Source: Serratia entomophila (lineage in GTDB: Bacteria > Pseudomonadota > Gammaproteobacteria > Enterobacterales > Enterobacteriaceae). Taken from it: a stretch of 64,000 bases of DNA. Where the stretch lies: the NCBI RefSeq assembly GCF_021462285.1, contig NZ_CP082787.1, positions 62,001 through 126,000 of the forward strand, read 5' to 3'. Positions 1-9,229 of the stretch are shown here, in pieces (position 1 is the stretch's first letter; each line of letters starts with the position of its first letter). The notes under the pieces are model-generated. The model saw only the letters and a program-made list of their open reading frames with translations. It did not search any database and was not told where the DNA came from. The position numbers and the translations under genes were made by a program.

Positions 1-1349
1 GCGAAGAAATGTACCGCGCCTTCGCCACCCGCGCCTCCGATCAGGGGCCGAACGCCGGCAAATGGGACAACAGCGAAGTGATGGCGGAAACGCTGGCGCT
101 GCGCCACGAGCTGGCCCAGCTGCTGGGCTTCGACACCTACGCCGACAAATCGCTGGCCACCAAAATGGCGGAAAGCCCGGACCAGGTGATCGGCTTCCTG
201 ACCGACCTGGCCAAGCGCGCCCGTCCGCAGGCCGAGCAGGAGCTGGCGCAGCTGCGTGCCTTCGCCAAACGGCATCACGGCGTGGACGAACTGGAAGCCT
301 GGGACATCACCTATTACGGTGAAAAACAGAAGCAACACCTGTTCTCGATCAGCGACGAGCAGCTGCGCCCGTACTTCCCGGAACAGCGGGTGGTGGAAGG
401 GCTGTTCGAAGTGGTGAAACGCATTTACGGCATTACCGCCAAAGAGCGCAAGGATGTGGATACCTGGCATCCTGAAGTGCGCTTCTTCGATCTGTTCGAC
501 GCCGACGGCGAGCTGCGCGGCAGCTTCTATCTCGACCTGTACGCGCGTGAAAACAAACGCGGCGGCGCCTGGATGGACGACTGCGTCGGCAGCCTGCGCA
601 AGGCCGACGGCACGCTGCAAAAGCCGGTCGCCTACCTGACCTGCAACTTTAACCGCCCGCTGGGCGATCAGCCTGCGCTGTTCACCCACAACGAAGTGAC
701 CACGCTGTTCCACGAGTTCGGCCACGGTCTGCACCATATGCTGACCCAGATCGATACCGCCGGGGTCTCCGGCATCAGCGGGGTGCCGTGGGATGCGGTC
801 GAGCTGCCGAGCCAGTTTATGGAAAACTGGTGCTGGGAGCCGGAGGCGCTGGCGTTCATCTCCGGCCATTATCAGAGCGGCGAGCCGCTGCCGAAAGAGA
901 TGCTCGACAAGCTGCTGGCGGCCAAGAATTACCAGGCGGCGCTGTTTATTCTGCGTCAGCTGGAATTCGGCCTGTTCGATTTCCGCATGCACTTCGAATA
1001 CAGCCCGGCAAAGGGCGCGCAGATCCTGCCGACGCTGGCGGAAGTGAAGAAAATGGTGGCGGTGGTGCCTTCGCCGAGCTGGGGCCGCTTCCCGCACGCT
1101 TTCAGCCATATCTTCGCCGGCGGCTACGCGGCGGGTTACTACAGCTACCTGTGGGCGGAAGTGCTGTCGGCAGACGCTTACTCGCGCTTCGAGGAAGAGG
1201 GTATTTTCAACGCCGAAACCGGCAAATCCTTCCTCGACAACATCCTGTCGCGCGGCGGTTCGGAAGAGCCGATGGTGCTGTTCAAACGCTTCCGTGGCCG
1301 CGAGCCGCAGCTGGATGCTATGCTGCGCCATTACGGCATTAAAGGATAA
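1..1349 (+). CDS. prlC: Oligopeptidase A (M3 zinc metallopeptidase), 5' end cut by window
   Basis: Cytoplasmic oligopeptidase that degrades short peptides, including cleaved signal peptides. Only the C-terminal 448 or so residues are present; the frame is already open at the first bases, so the true start lies upstream of the window. The zinc site HEFGH is followed by GLHHML, and the third-ligand Glu lies in [11 protein letters not shown], as in thimet oligopeptidase-type (M3) enzymes. The Tyr/His-rich substrate-binding segment near [20 protein letters not shown] is intact. The stop is 8 bases before the rsmJ start, and the prlC-rsmJ pairing matches E. coli. The full-length protein is normally about 680 residues. 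Confidence 0.95.
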   Translation, partial: EEMYRAFATRASDQGPNAGKWDNSEVMAETLALRHELAQLLGFDTYADKSLATKMAESPDQVIGFLTDLAKRARPQAEQELAQLRAFAKRHHGVDELEAWDITYYGEKQKQHLFSISDEQLRPYFPEQRVVEGLFEVVKRIYGITAKERKDVDTWHPEVRFFDLFDADGELRGSFYLDLYARENKRGGAWMDDCVGSLRKADGTLQKPVAYLTCNFNRPLGDQPALFTHNEVTTLFHEFGHGLHHMLTQIDTAGVSGISGVPWDAVELPSQFMENWCWEPEALAFISGHYQSGEPLPKEMLDKLLAAKNYQAALFILRQLEFGLFDFRMHFEYSPAKGAQILPTLAEVKKMVAVVPSPSWGRFPHAFSHIFAGGYAAGYYSYLWAEVLSADAYSRFEEEGIFNAETGKSFLDNILSRGGSEEPMVLFKRFRGREPQLDAMLRHYGIKG

Positions 1350-1357
1350 CCCGCCAC

Positions 1358-2104
1358 GTGAGTGTGTGTTTATTGTGTGAAGCAGGCGCCGATCCCGGCG
1401 CCTTGTCTATTTTGGCGCAGCGCTGGCAGTTGGTCTCGGACGACGACGCGCCGATGGCGCTGGTGCTGACCCCGGAGCGGCTGGAGCTGCGCAAGCGCGA
1501 CGAACCCAGGCTTGGGGCGATCTACGTCGATTTCGTGGCCGGCACTCTGGCGCACCGGCGTCGCTTCGGCGGCGGCCGCGGCGAAGCGGTGGCCAAGGCG
1601 GTCGGCATCAAGGGCAGCTACCTGCCGGACGTGGTGGACGCCACCGCCGGCCTGGGGAGAGACGCTTTTGTGCTGGCGGCGTTGGGCTGCCGGGTGCGGA
1701 TGCTGGAGCGCAATCCGGTGGTGGCGGCCTTGCTGGACGACGGCCTGCAGCGCGGCTATCGGGATGCGGAAATCGGCCCCTGGCTGCGCGAGCGCCTGAC
1801 GCTGCTGCACGCCTCCAGCCTGACGGCGCTGGCCGATCTCGACCCGCGGCCGGAGGTGGTGTACCTCGATCCGATGTATCCGCATAAGCAGAAAAGCGCG
1901 CTGGTGAAAAAAGAGATGCGGGTGTTTCAGTCGCTGGTGGGCAGCGACGACGACGCCGACGGCCTGCTGGAGCCGGCGCGCCGGCTGGCGACCAAGCGCA
2001 TCGTGGTGAAGCGGCCGGACTACGCGCCGCCGTTGGCCAAGGTGCCGGCCCATGCCGCCACGCTGACGAAAAGCCACCGTTTCGATATCTATATGCCGCT
2101 GTAA
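1358..2104 (+). CDS. rsmJ: 16S rRNA m2G1516 methyltransferase RsmJ, GTG start
   Basis: SAM-dependent methyltransferase that modifies G1516 of 16S rRNA in the small ribosomal subunit. The 248 residues match the family length. A SAM-binding motif ([11 protein letters not shown], followed by the acidic strand end near MLERNP) and the catalytic-type motif YLDPMYPHK are visible. The start is GTG, 8 bases after the prlC stop, so the two genes are probably cotranscribed. The product ends in the characteristic FDIYMPL tail. Confidence 0.93.
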   Translation: MSVCLLCEAGADPGALSILAQRWQLVSDDDAPMALVLTPERLELRKRDEPRLGAIYVDFVAGTLAHRRRFGGGRGEAVAKAVGIKGSYLPDVVDATAGLGRDAFVLAALGCRVRMLERNPVVAALLDDGLQRGYRDAEIGPWLRERLTLLHASSLTALADLDPRPEVVYLDPMYPHKQKSALVKKEMRVFQSLVGSDDDADGLLEPARRLATKRIVVKRPDYAPPLAKVPAHAATLTKSHRFDIYMPL

Positions 2105-2111
2105 ACTTTAC

Positions 2112-2132
2112 CAGGCTCGGCGTGCCGGGCCT
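2112..2132. terminator. Hairpin between convergent rsmJ and SIS-isomerase gene
   Basis: AGGCTCGGC and GCCGGGCCT (2113-2121, 2124-2132) form a nine-pair stem with one G-U pair between two convergent stop codons. There is no good U tract on either strand, so this is only a probable bidirectional terminator. Confidence 0.4.
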
Positions 2133-2732
2133 TCAGCGTTCCTCGCGCAAACTTTTCCCCACGTCGCCGCCCGGGTGCACCGCCAGCAGGGTTTCCTTGC
2201 CGTAGCCGCTGCGTTCCATCAGGCAGGCGCAGGCGGCGTCGAAAATCGCCAATACCAGCACGATCGAGGTGGTCGCCAGCATGTTCAGCGGATCTATCTC
2301 GTTTTTCACCCCGGTGGCGATGGTCAGCCGTGCCGCCTGCGCGATGGCGGAGGCGGGGTTTTCCGTCACCGCGATCAGCGGCACCCCTTTGGCCTGCAGC
2401 GTCGGCAGCAGGCGGGTCAGTTCGTCGGAATTGCCGCCGCGCGAGATAAGGATCAGCAGATCGTCACTGCGCAAAAACCCCAGGTCGCCGTGCGCCGCGT
2501 CGGTGGCGTCGAGGTAGGCCGCCGGCCGCTCCACGCAGGCCAGCATATGGGCGATTTTACGCGCCGCAATGCCCGAGGTGCCGACGCCGGTGACGGCGAT
2601 TTTGCCGCGGCACTCCGCCAGCTGCGTCAGCAGCCGTTGCCAGGTCTGCGCGTCGAGGCGATCGCCGAGCTGCGCCAGTTCGCGGCTGTAGGTTTCCCAT
2701 CCCTGAACGGCGCGTTGCCATTCCTGCTGCAT
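2133..2732 (-). CDS. SIS-domain sugar-phosphate isomerase, KdsD/GutQ-like without CBS domains
   Basis: A 199-residue stand-alone SIS domain resembling the isomerase half of arabinose-5-phosphate isomerases (KdsD, GutQ, KpsF). Visible motifs are GTSG (residues 51-54), AHGDLG (80-85) and HPGG near the C terminus (186-189), the last including the His conserved in KdsD. The tandem CBS domains of KdsD are absent; a CBS-less enzyme with this activity (c3406) has been described in uropathogenic E. coli CFT073. The start codon overlaps the kinase stop by one base (TGATG), so it is translationally coupled as last gene of the sugar operon. Interconversion of ribulose-5-phosphate and arabinose-5-phosphate is inferred; a hexulose-phosphate substrate is possible. 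Confidence 0.75.
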   Translation of the reverse strand: MQQEWQRAVQGWETYSRELAQLGDRLDAQTWQRLLTQLAECRGKIAVTGVGTSGIAARKIAHMLACVERPAAYLDATDAAHGDLGFLRSDDLLILISRGGNSDELTRLLPTLQAKGVPLIAVTENPASAIAQAARLTIATGVKNEIDPLNMLATTSIVLVLAIFDAACACLMERSGYGKETLLAVHPGGDVGKSLREER

Positions 2733-4369
2733 CAGGCGTCCTCCTGCATCAGTTGGCGGTATTTCATATGGTCGTTGTACAGCTCATGGAATACCCGGTA
2801 TTTGCGGTCGTAGTAGCTTTTGATCTTGTTGGTCTGCGGCGTGACCGTCTTGCCGATGCGGCTCATGGCGCTCATCGCTTCCGGCAGGGTGTCGAATACG
2901 CCGGCCGCCACGGTGCCCATCATGGCGCCGCCCAGCAGCATCGCTTCGCTTTCCTCCGGCAGCAACATGGCGCAGCCGGTGGCGTTGGCGTGCTCCTGCA
3001 CGAAGATCGGGTTCTTGGTGCCGCCGCCGCTGGCCATGATGGTGTCGATGCTGTAGCCGCTGTGGTTCATGGTCTCGATGATGTGGCGGGTGCCGAGCGC
3101 GATGGCCTGAATGGTGGCCAGGTAGTGCAGCGCCATGTCTTCCGGGGTGCGCGACAGCTTCAGCCCGGTCAGGGTGCCGGTCAGCGTCGGGTTGGCGCGC
3201 GGCGAGCGGTTGCCGTGGAAGTAGGGCAGCATGTGGATGTCCTGGGTGAGGAAGGCGATGTCCTCCGGCTCGCCGGCCATGCGGCGCAGAATGGCGTTCA
3301 GCGCCTCATAGATGGTCTGCCCCTGGGTTTTCGCCTGCGCCAGCAGATCCTGGTAGCAGGGGTGCGACTGGATCACGTGGTCGATCAGCGCGCCGGTGGC
3401 CGACTGGCCGCCTTCGTTGAGCCAGTATTCCGGCAAAATAGCCGAGTAGTAAGGCCCCCAGACGCCGCCGATAAAGCGCGCGGTGCGCGACATCGCCATA
3501 TGGCCGGTGGAGGTGCCGCCGATCAGCGCCACGCGGCGGTTGAAATCGGCCACCTCGCCGGAAACGCCGGTGGCCCCCAGGGTGCCGAGGGTGCCGGCGT
3601 GGGCGTCGATAATCGACACGCTGACCGCGGTGCCGGCAATCAGCCCCATCTCGCCGGCGGCGCGCTGGGTCAGGCCGTGGCCCAATGGCTCGCCCATCAT
3701 CTTAACGTCGCTGCCGATCTTGGCGGCGTCGTGCTCCAGCAGGTCTTCCAGACCGATCTGCCGGAAGTAGCTTTTGTCCCAGCGCTGCTCGTGGCCGAGG
3801 TAGGTCCACTTGCACACCGTCGAACACAGCGAACGGGTGGCGTCCTGGGTGGCGCGCCAGGTGAGGAAATCCGGCAGATCGAACAGATAGCCGGCGTTGG
3901 CCCAGGTGGTGGGCATGTGTTGCTTCAGCCACAGCAGCTTCGGCGTTTGCATTTCCGGCGAAATGATGCCGCCGACGAAGTCCAGCACCCGGTGTTTGGT
4001 GGCGTTGATGCGTTCGGCCTGCACTATCGCCCGGTGATCCATCCACACGATGATGTTCTGCTCGGTGCGGCCGGACGGGCTGACGGTCAGCGGCTTGCCC
4101 TCTTTGTCGAGCACCACCAGCGAGCAGGTGGCGTCGAAGCCCAGCCCCTTGACCTGAATCGGGTTGATGTCGGCCTGATTGACCGCATCGCGCACCGCGT
4201 TGCACACCGCCTGCCAGATGTTGTCCGACGACTGTTCGACGAAATCGGCCTGCGGCCGGTACAGTTCGATGGCCCGGCTGGCCTGCCCGACCATGCGGCC
4301 GTTGAGATCGAATACGCCTGCGCGCGCGCTTCCGGTGCCCACATCTACGCCAATAAAATAGCTCGCCAT
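2732..4369 (-). CDS. FGGY-family pentulose kinase, D-ribulokinase-like
   Basis: Cytoplasmic ATP-dependent sugar kinase of 545 residues. The N-terminal phosphate-binding motif GVDVGTGSARAGV (about residues 7-19) and the C-terminal ASGGGTKNPIFVQEHAN segment are FGGY hallmarks. Length and WMDHRA motif fit the ribulokinase-like subgroup that includes the Yersinia pseudotuberculosis carbohydrate kinase, rather than xylulokinase or glycerol kinase. The RBS AGGAG sits 7 bases before ATG. It lies between the permease genes and the SIS isomerase in one operon, so it probably phosphorylates the imported sugar or its ketose form. The actual substrate cannot be read from the sequence. Confidence 0.85.
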   Translation of the reverse strand: MASYFIGVDVGTGSARAGVFDLNGRMVGQASRAIELYRPQADFVEQSSDNIWQAVCNAVRDAVNQADINPIQVKGLGFDATCSLVVLDKEGKPLTVSPSGRTEQNIIVWMDHRAIVQAERINATKHRVLDFVGGIISPEMQTPKLLWLKQHMPTTWANAGYLFDLPDFLTWRATQDATRSLCSTVCKWTYLGHEQRWDKSYFRQIGLEDLLEHDAAKIGSDVKMMGEPLGHGLTQRAAGEMGLIAGTAVSVSIIDAHAGTLGTLGATGVSGEVADFNRRVALIGGTSTGHMAMSRTARFIGGVWGPYYSAILPEYWLNEGGQSATGALIDHVIQSHPCYQDLLAQAKTQGQTIYEALNAILRRMAGEPEDIAFLTQDIHMLPYFHGNRSPRANPTLTGTLTGLKLSRTPEDMALHYLATIQAIALGTRHIIETMNHSGYSIDTIMASGGGTKNPIFVQEHANATGCAMLLPEESEAMLLGGAMMGTVAAGVFDTLPEAMSAMSRIGKTVTPQTNKIKSYYDRKYRVFHELYNDHMKYRQLMQEDA

Positions 4370-4399
4370 TATTTTCTCCTAAAGGGTTGTGTCCGCAAC

Positions 4400-5353
4400 C
4401 TAGCTTTTTCGATTCTGTAACGCGATAAACAGGATCAGCACGCCGCCCCACAGGGCCATGGTCAGATAGCTGCTGACGCCCAGCAGGTTGAGGCCGCTTT
4501 CCAGCATTTGCAGCACGATCAACGCCAGCACCAGCCCCAGGATGCGGCCGAAGCCGCCGTCCGGGTTAATGCCCCCCAGCACCGAGGCCAGAATGGTCAC
4601 CAGCAGATAAGACTCGCCGTAGCCGGCCTTGGCCGAGTTGAACTTGGCCATCATCAACAGCGCGGCGCCCCAGCCGAGCAGCGCCGACAGGATATACACC
4701 GCCACCTGCACCCGGGCGGTATTCACCCCGCTGAAGCGGGTGGCCTGTTCGTTGGAGCCGATCAGATACAGGCTGCGCCCCAGCGTGGTGTGCTCCAGCA
4801 GCAGCCACAGGCCGACGGCCACCAGCAGGAACAGCAGCAGCGCCACCGGGATGCCCAGCACCGCGCCGTTGCCGAGAAACTGTATCGCCGCCGGGAAGCC
4901 GGAGATCACCGCGCCGTTGGACAGCAGGATGTTCAGGCCGGCGATCAGCGTCATGGTGCCGAGCGAGGCGAGGATCGGCGAAACGCCGACCCAGGCCACC
5001 AGCACGCCGTTGAGCGCGCCGATCGCCACCGCCACCAGCAGGCCGGCCAACAGCGCCAGCGCCAGGAACAGCGGCTGATCCGGGTGGCTGACGATAATCG
5101 CCGCCATCACCAGCGAACAGGCGTTGGCGCCGGCGATGATCGACAGGTTGATGCCGCCGGTCAGCATGGTGATGCCCATGCCGAGCGCCAGCATGCCGAG
5201 GATCGGCAGCTGCGAGGCGATCGACTGGAAGTTGCCGAGGCTGAAGAAGCGCGATCCGAGCAGCCCGGCGAACAGCAGCGCCACCGCGATGACGATCGCG
5301 CTCTGCAGGCGGATGATCCGATCGTTGGGGATCAGGCGGGTTAACTGCGTCAT
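4400..5353 (-). CDS. Sugar ABC transporter permease (RbsC/CUT2 family), second of two
   Basis: Inner-membrane permease of 317 residues with many hydrophobic segments and the CUT2 signature regions around LGMGITMLTGGINLSI and the EAA-like loop near VTILASVLGGINPDGGFG. The start is one base after the stop of the upstream permease and is preceded by GGAG at 7 bases, so the two are translated together and probably form a heterodimer. It belongs to the same transporter as the ATPase and binding protein upstream. Substrate unknown. Confidence 0.9.
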   Translation of the reverse strand: MTQLTRLIPNDRIIRLQSAIVIAVALLFAGLLGSRFFSLGNFQSIASQLPILGMLALGMGITMLTGGINLSIIAGANACSLVMAAIIVSHPDQPLFLALALLAGLLVAVAIGALNGVLVAWVGVSPILASLGTMTLIAGLNILLSNGAVISGFPAAIQFLGNGAVLGIPVALLLFLLVAVGLWLLLEHTTLGRSLYLIGSNEQATRFSGVNTARVQVAVYILSALLGWGAALLMMAKFNSAKAGYGESYLLVTILASVLGGINPDGGFGRILGLVLALIVLQMLESGLNLLGVSSYLTMALWGGVLILFIALQNRKS

Positions 5354-5354
5354 G

Positions 5355-6344
5355 CTATAGCTCCTTGACCAGTTTGCGTTTTTCGTTCCAGGCGGTGCTG
5401 CTGATGCTGATCAAAATGATCGCGCCGCTGAACACCTGGTGCCAGTAAGCCGAGACGCTGAGCAGCGTCAGCCCGTTCTGCAGGAAGGCCAGCAGCACTA
5501 CCCCGAGCAGGGTGCCGGTCAGCGAGCCGCGGCCGCCGGTCATGCTGGTGCCGCCCAGCACCACCGCCGCCAGCACCGTCAGTTCGAAACCGAGCAGCGA
5601 GTTGGGGGCCACCGACTGGGTGATCTGCGCCTGCACCACCGCGGCGATTCCGGCTAAAATTCCCATGTAACCATAAACATAGAAGTGCAGCCGCAGCAGG
5701 TTCAGCCCCAGGCGCGACGCCGCATCGCGGTTGCCGCCCATGGCGTAGATCTGGCGTCCCAGCCGGGTGCGGTTCATCAGCACGCCGGTGACGGCAATCA
5801 CCGCCAGCAGGCACAGCAGCGGCAGCGTCAGGCCGTAGTCATAGCCGTCGGCGCCCTGGAACGAGAACCAGTTGATGCCGTCCATAAACCAGTCCGGGAA
5901 GCCGTACAGCCAGGTGCCGTTGGTGGCGTACACCAGCAGGCCGTAGAACAGGTTGAGCGTGGCGATGGTGATGATGATCGCCGGCACCTTCAGCCAGTAC
6001 ACCAGGAAACCGTTCACCAGCCCCAGCAGCAGGCCGACGCCGATAGCCAGGGCGAACGCCAGCGGGAAGCCGCCGCCGTGCTGGATAACCCAGCTGGCCA
6101 TCACGTACTGGGCGATGGCGGTGATCGCCGGGAACGAAATGTCGATGCCGCCGGCGATCAGCACCACGAACAGCCCGCAGGCCAGGATGCCGAGGATGGC
6201 GTAGCTGGTGGCGACGTCGGTCAGGTTGCCGAGCGTCAGAAACTCGTCGGTACCCAGGCCCAGGCCGACGGCCAACGCCAATACCAGCAGGCCGAGATAG
6301 AGCTCGTGCCGGCCGGCCAGGCGGGCCAATAATGACTTATCCAT
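5355..6344 (-). CDS. Sugar ABC transporter permease (RbsC/CUT2 family), first of two
   Basis: Inner-membrane permease of 329 residues, homologous to the following gene. It carries the family features LFVVLIAGGIDISFPAI and LTVLAAVVLGGTSMTGGRGS. Its start overlaps the end of the ATPase gene by 8 bases. Two different permeases with one double-ATPase is the LsrC/LsrD type of arrangement and differs from ribose systems, which use one permease. Confidence 0.9.
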   Translation of the reverse strand: MDKSLLARLAGRHELYLGLLVLALAVGLGLGTDEFLTLGNLTDVATSYAILGILACGLFVVLIAGGIDISFPAITAIAQYVMASWVIQHGGGFPLAFALAIGVGLLLGLVNGFLVYWLKVPAIIITIATLNLFYGLLVYATNGTWLYGFPDWFMDGINWFSFQGADGYDYGLTLPLLCLLAVIAVTGVLMNRTRLGRQIYAMGGNRDAASRLGLNLLRLHFYVYGYMGILAGIAAVVQAQITQSVAPNSLLGFELTVLAAVVLGGTSMTGGRGSLTGTLLGVVLLAFLQNGLTLLSVSAYWHQVFSGAIILISISSTAWNEKRKLVKEL

Positions 6345-7836
6345 TCACCACCTCGGCGATCTGTTGTTCGGTACTCTGGTGCGGCGCAAATTCGGCGATC
6401 AGCTCGCCCTTGCGCATCACCATCACCCGATGGCTGTTGTAGTAGGCTTCCGGGATCTCGTCGCAGATCATCAGCACCGCCATGCCCAGCTGCGCCAGAT
6501 CGCGGGCGATCTGGTAGATCCCCTCTTTGTTGGCGATATCCACCCCGACGGTCGGCGAGTCGAGGATCAGGATCTTCGGCTGCGTCGCCACCCATTTGGC
6601 GATGGCGATGCGCTGGGCGTTGCCGCCGGACAGGGTTTTCACCGGCAAAGCGCTGTCGGACACCTTGATGTTCAGATCGCGGATCAGCCGGTTGACCAGC
6701 TCGGTCGCTTTGGCGTGGTCCAGCAGGCCGAGCCGGGTGTGCAGCCGATCAAACACCGTGACGATGGTGTTGTCGTAGATCGATTGTTCCATGATCAGCC
6801 CCTGGGTCAGGCGATCTTCCGACACATAGCCGATGCCGTGGCGCACCGCTTCGCGGTTGTTGTGCAGCCGCACCGGTTGGCCGGCTACCCTGATCTCGCC
6901 GCTGTCCGGCCGGGTCATGCCGAACAGGCTGAGGCACAGCTCGGTGCGGCCGGCGCCCAGCAGCCCGACGATCGAGACGATTTCGCCGCCGCGCAGCGAC
7001 AGGTTGACGTTGCGATACTTGTCGCGGCGGCTGAGGTTGCACACCTCCAGCAGCGGCGCCTTGTCGGCCGGCGGCTGCGCCGGCAGCGGGCTGTAGTGGA
7101 AGCGTTGGCCGGTCATCAGGAACGCCAGCTCGTGGCTGTCCAGCTCGCTGGCGGGCCAGGTGCCGACCAGCTTGCCGTCGCGCATCACGCTGATGCGGTC
7201 GGCGACCTCCATCACTTCGTCCAGCCGGTGGCTGACGAACACCACGCAGATGCCCGCCGCCTTCAGCTCGTTGACCACCCGCAGCAGGCCGTTGACCTCC
7301 TGGCGCGTCAGCGAGGCGGTGGGCTCATCCATGATAACCAGCCGCGCCTCGGCGGCGATGGCGCGGCAAATCGCCACCAGCTGCCGATCGGCGATCGACA
7401 GCTTTTCGACCTTCTTGTCGGGATCGATGCTCACGCCGACGCGCGCCATGGCGTCCAGCGCCGTCTGGCGCATTACCTGCTTGCGCACCCAGAAGTGGCC
7501 GCCGGGCAGATAGCGGTGGATGGCGATGTTTTCCGCCACCGTCAGGTTAGGGAATAACGACAGATCCTGATAAATCACCTGAATGCCGTAATGGCCGGAT
7601 AGCTGCGGCGTCAGGGAATGGAATAATTTGCCTTCCAGCGAAATATTGGCGCCTTTTTCCGGCTGATAAACGCCGGAGATAATTTTTATGATGGTGCTCT
7701 TGCCGCAGCCGTTTTGCCCGGCCAGGCAGTGCACTTCGCCAATATTGAGCGTCAGGTTGATCTGGTCTAATGCCAGCACGCCGGGGAATCGCTTGCTGAT
7801 ATTCTCCAGAGTGATAAATGCAGGGGATGCGTTCAT
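6337..7836 (-). CDS. Sugar ABC transporter ATPase with two nucleotide-binding domains (CUT2)
   Basis: Peripheral ATPase that energises the two permeases. The N-terminal domain has Walker A GQNGCGKST and Walker B VIMDEPTA; the C-terminal domain has the typical altered Walker A GLLGAGRTE and signature LSGGNAQR. This is the RbsA/MglA/LsrA architecture of about 500 residues. The frame is open to 7881, but the start MNASPAF at 7836 is preferred because CAGG lies 8 bases upstream and the family N terminus aligns there; an upstream ATG at 7857 is the alternative. It overlaps the first permease by 8 bases. Confidence 0.9.
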   Translation of the reverse strand: MNASPAFITLENISKRFPGVLALDQINLTLNIGEVHCLAGQNGCGKSTIIKIISGVYQPEKGANISLEGKLFHSLTPQLSGHYGIQVIYQDLSLFPNLTVAENIAIHRYLPGGHFWVRKQVMRQTALDAMARVGVSIDPDKKVEKLSIADRQLVAICRAIAAEARLVIMDEPTASLTRQEVNGLLRVVNELKAAGICVVFVSHRLDEVMEVADRISVMRDGKLVGTWPASELDSHELAFLMTGQRFHYSPLPAQPPADKAPLLEVCNLSRRDKYRNVNLSLRGGEIVSIVGLLGAGRTELCLSLFGMTRPDSGEIRVAGQPVRLHNNREAVRHGIGYVSEDRLTQGLIMEQSIYDNTIVTVFDRLHTRLGLLDHAKATELVNRLIRDLNIKVSDSALPVKTLSGGNAQRIAIAKWVATQPKILILDSPTVGVDIANKEGIYQIARDLAQLGMAVLMICDEIPEAYYNSHRVMVMRKGELIAEFAPHQSTEQQIAEVVNG

Positions 7837-7882
7837 AACGTTAACCTGTGTTTGCATGGCGGCGGCACGCGCAGCCGCCATG

Positions 7883-7935
7883 GGGTATACCCTTCATCTT
7901 TCAGGCTGCGGCGTTGTCGGCTGCGGTTTGAAAGC
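7883..7935. repeat. Possible fragment of an interspersed palindromic repeat
   Basis: The gap between binding protein and ATPase holds the palindrome GGGTATACCC followed by TTCATC, then an inverted pair CTTTCA...TGAAAG flanking a GGCTGCGG-rich centre. From memory this resembles one arm of the intergenic palindromic repeats common in Yersinia and Serratia. It might process or stabilise the mRNA between a highly expressed binding protein and the ATPase. Confidence 0.4.
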
Positions 7936-7985
7936 TATTGGGCATAACTATTTTCCCGGTGTGGCTAATAAACAAACGGGTGAAA

Positions 7986-8972
7986 TTAAAAGCCGAGCGA
8001 TTTGGCGTTATCCTTGGTCACTTCCAGGATTTTATTAAACCGAATCACTTTGTGTTCCATATCGACATCGGCCTTGCCCAGGCCCTCGATCGACAGATCT
8101 TTGGTCACTTCCTTGCCCTGCAGCAATTGATCCGCCACCGTCACCAGCGCGTAGCCGGCATCTTTCGGATCCCACAGCAGCGCTTTCTTGATATCGCCGC
8201 GCATCAGGTAAGGCGCGGCCTGCGCCGGCATGGCGATGCCCACCACCGCAATCTTGTCCTTGGCGCGCTTCTTGGCCACCGCCTGGCCGGCGCCGATCGG
8301 GCCGAGCGAACCGAAGCCGATGATGCCCTTCATTTGCGGATAGGTTTTCATCAGGTCCAGCGTGGTGGCGTAGGATTTGTCGATGCTCTCGGCCACCGGC
8401 AGGCGTGAGGTGACTTCAAACATGTCCGGGTATTTGGCTTTCTGGTACTTGATGGCGGAATCGGCCCAGGCGTTGTGCAGCGGCACGGTCAGCGAACCCA
8501 CGTAGATCGCGTAGCCGCCTTTGCCGCCCATGTCTTTCGCCAGCTCATCGACGTTGGCCTGCGCGTATTTCTCGCTGTCGATGGTTTCGATATCCCACTG
8601 GCCGATCTGTTGGTCAGGAGATTCATGGGTCAACACCACGATGCCTTTGTCGCGCGCCTTTTTCAGCACCGGCTCCAGCACCTTGGCGTCGTTCGGCACC
8701 ACGATGATGGCGTTGACGTTTTTGGCGATCAGATCCTCAATCACCTTCACCTGCGCGGCCGGGTCCGGCGTGGAGGGGCCGGTCTGGTAGGCGTTGACGT
8801 CGAGCTTTTTCGCCGCCTCGTTCACGCCCACTTCCATGCGGTTGAACCACGGAATGCCGGTCACTTTGGCGACCACGGCAATCTCATACTTATCAGCGGC
8901 GAAAACAGGTGTTGTCGATAACATGCATGCAGAAACCACACATGCATTCAATAATGCGAGGTTAAATTTCAT
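7986..8972 (-). CDS. Periplasmic sugar-binding protein of the ABC operon (RbsB/LsrB-like)
   Basis: Exported binding protein of 328 residues. A signal peptide with hydrophobic core (residues 5-22) and cleavage site near VFA-A (25/26) is clear. The mature part has the type 1 periplasmic-binding fold: YEIAVVAKVTGIPWFNRM, NAIIVVPNDAKVLEPVLKKA and the C-terminal DPKDAGYALVTVADQLLQG. It is closest in style to LsrB/RhaS-type proteins, so annotation as an autoinducer-2 binder would be tempting, but the operon lacks lsrK, lsrF, lsrG and lsrR-like genes. It is first in the operon, behind a 257-base AT-rich promoter region; RBS AAGG lies 9 bases before ATG. Confidence 0.9.
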   Translation of the reverse strand: MKFNLALLNACVVSACMLSTTPVFAADKYEIAVVAKVTGIPWFNRMEVGVNEAAKKLDVNAYQTGPSTPDPAAQVKVIEDLIAKNVNAIIVVPNDAKVLEPVLKKARDKGIVVLTHESPDQQIGQWDIETIDSEKYAQANVDELAKDMGGKGGYAIYVGSLTVPLHNAWADSAIKYQKAKYPDMFEVTSRLPVAESIDKSYATTLDLMKTYPQMKGIIGFGSLGPIGAGQAVAKKRAKDKIAVVGIAMPAQAAPYLMRGDIKKALLWDPKDAGYALVTVADQLLQGKEVTKDLSIEGLGKADVDMEHKVIRFNKILEVTKDNAKSLGF

Positions 8973-9000
8973 TCGCTGTACCTTTTCTTATCTGTAGGGG

Positions 9001-9152
9001 TGGTGGTTTTTCCACCAAGGCAGATTACAAAGGAATGGAAGAGGGAGCGTAGCCGAAGTTAACATAATGTGATCTGCGCACATTCAGGTAAAATAATGGC
9101 GGTTTTAATGTTAATTAAATGTTTAATAATTCACTGGTGGTAATTTTACCAC
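9001..9152. promoter_or_regulatory. Three inverted repeats upstream of the sugar operon (candidate operators)
   Basis: Upstream of the binding-protein gene are TGGTGG-N5-CCACCA (9001-9017), AATGTG-N7-CACATT (9066-9084) and the perfect 16-base palindrome GTGGTAATTTTACCAC (9137-9152). The first and third share a GTGG half-site. The second resembles a CRP site, but its spacing is one base short (TGTG-N7-CACA rather than N8). No regulator gene lies next to the operon, so the cognate protein is unknown. Confidence 0.45.
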
Positions 9153-9229
9153 GTTAAATTGCCTTTTATTTAACAAATAATTCCACATTTATTAACATTT
9201 AAATAACAATTTTGGATGGGGAATGTGGG

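Noticed and set aside
7986..8972. Autoinducer-2 uptake (Lsr) operon
   Set aside because: The binding protein is LsrB-like and there are two permeases, but the kinase is ribulokinase-like and no lsrF, lsrG, lsrR or lsrK counterpart is present.
9066..9084. CRP site before the sugar operon
   Set aside because: AATGTG-N7-CACATT has the wrong spacing for CRP (TGTGA-N6-TCACA), so it is listed only as an unassigned inverted repeat.
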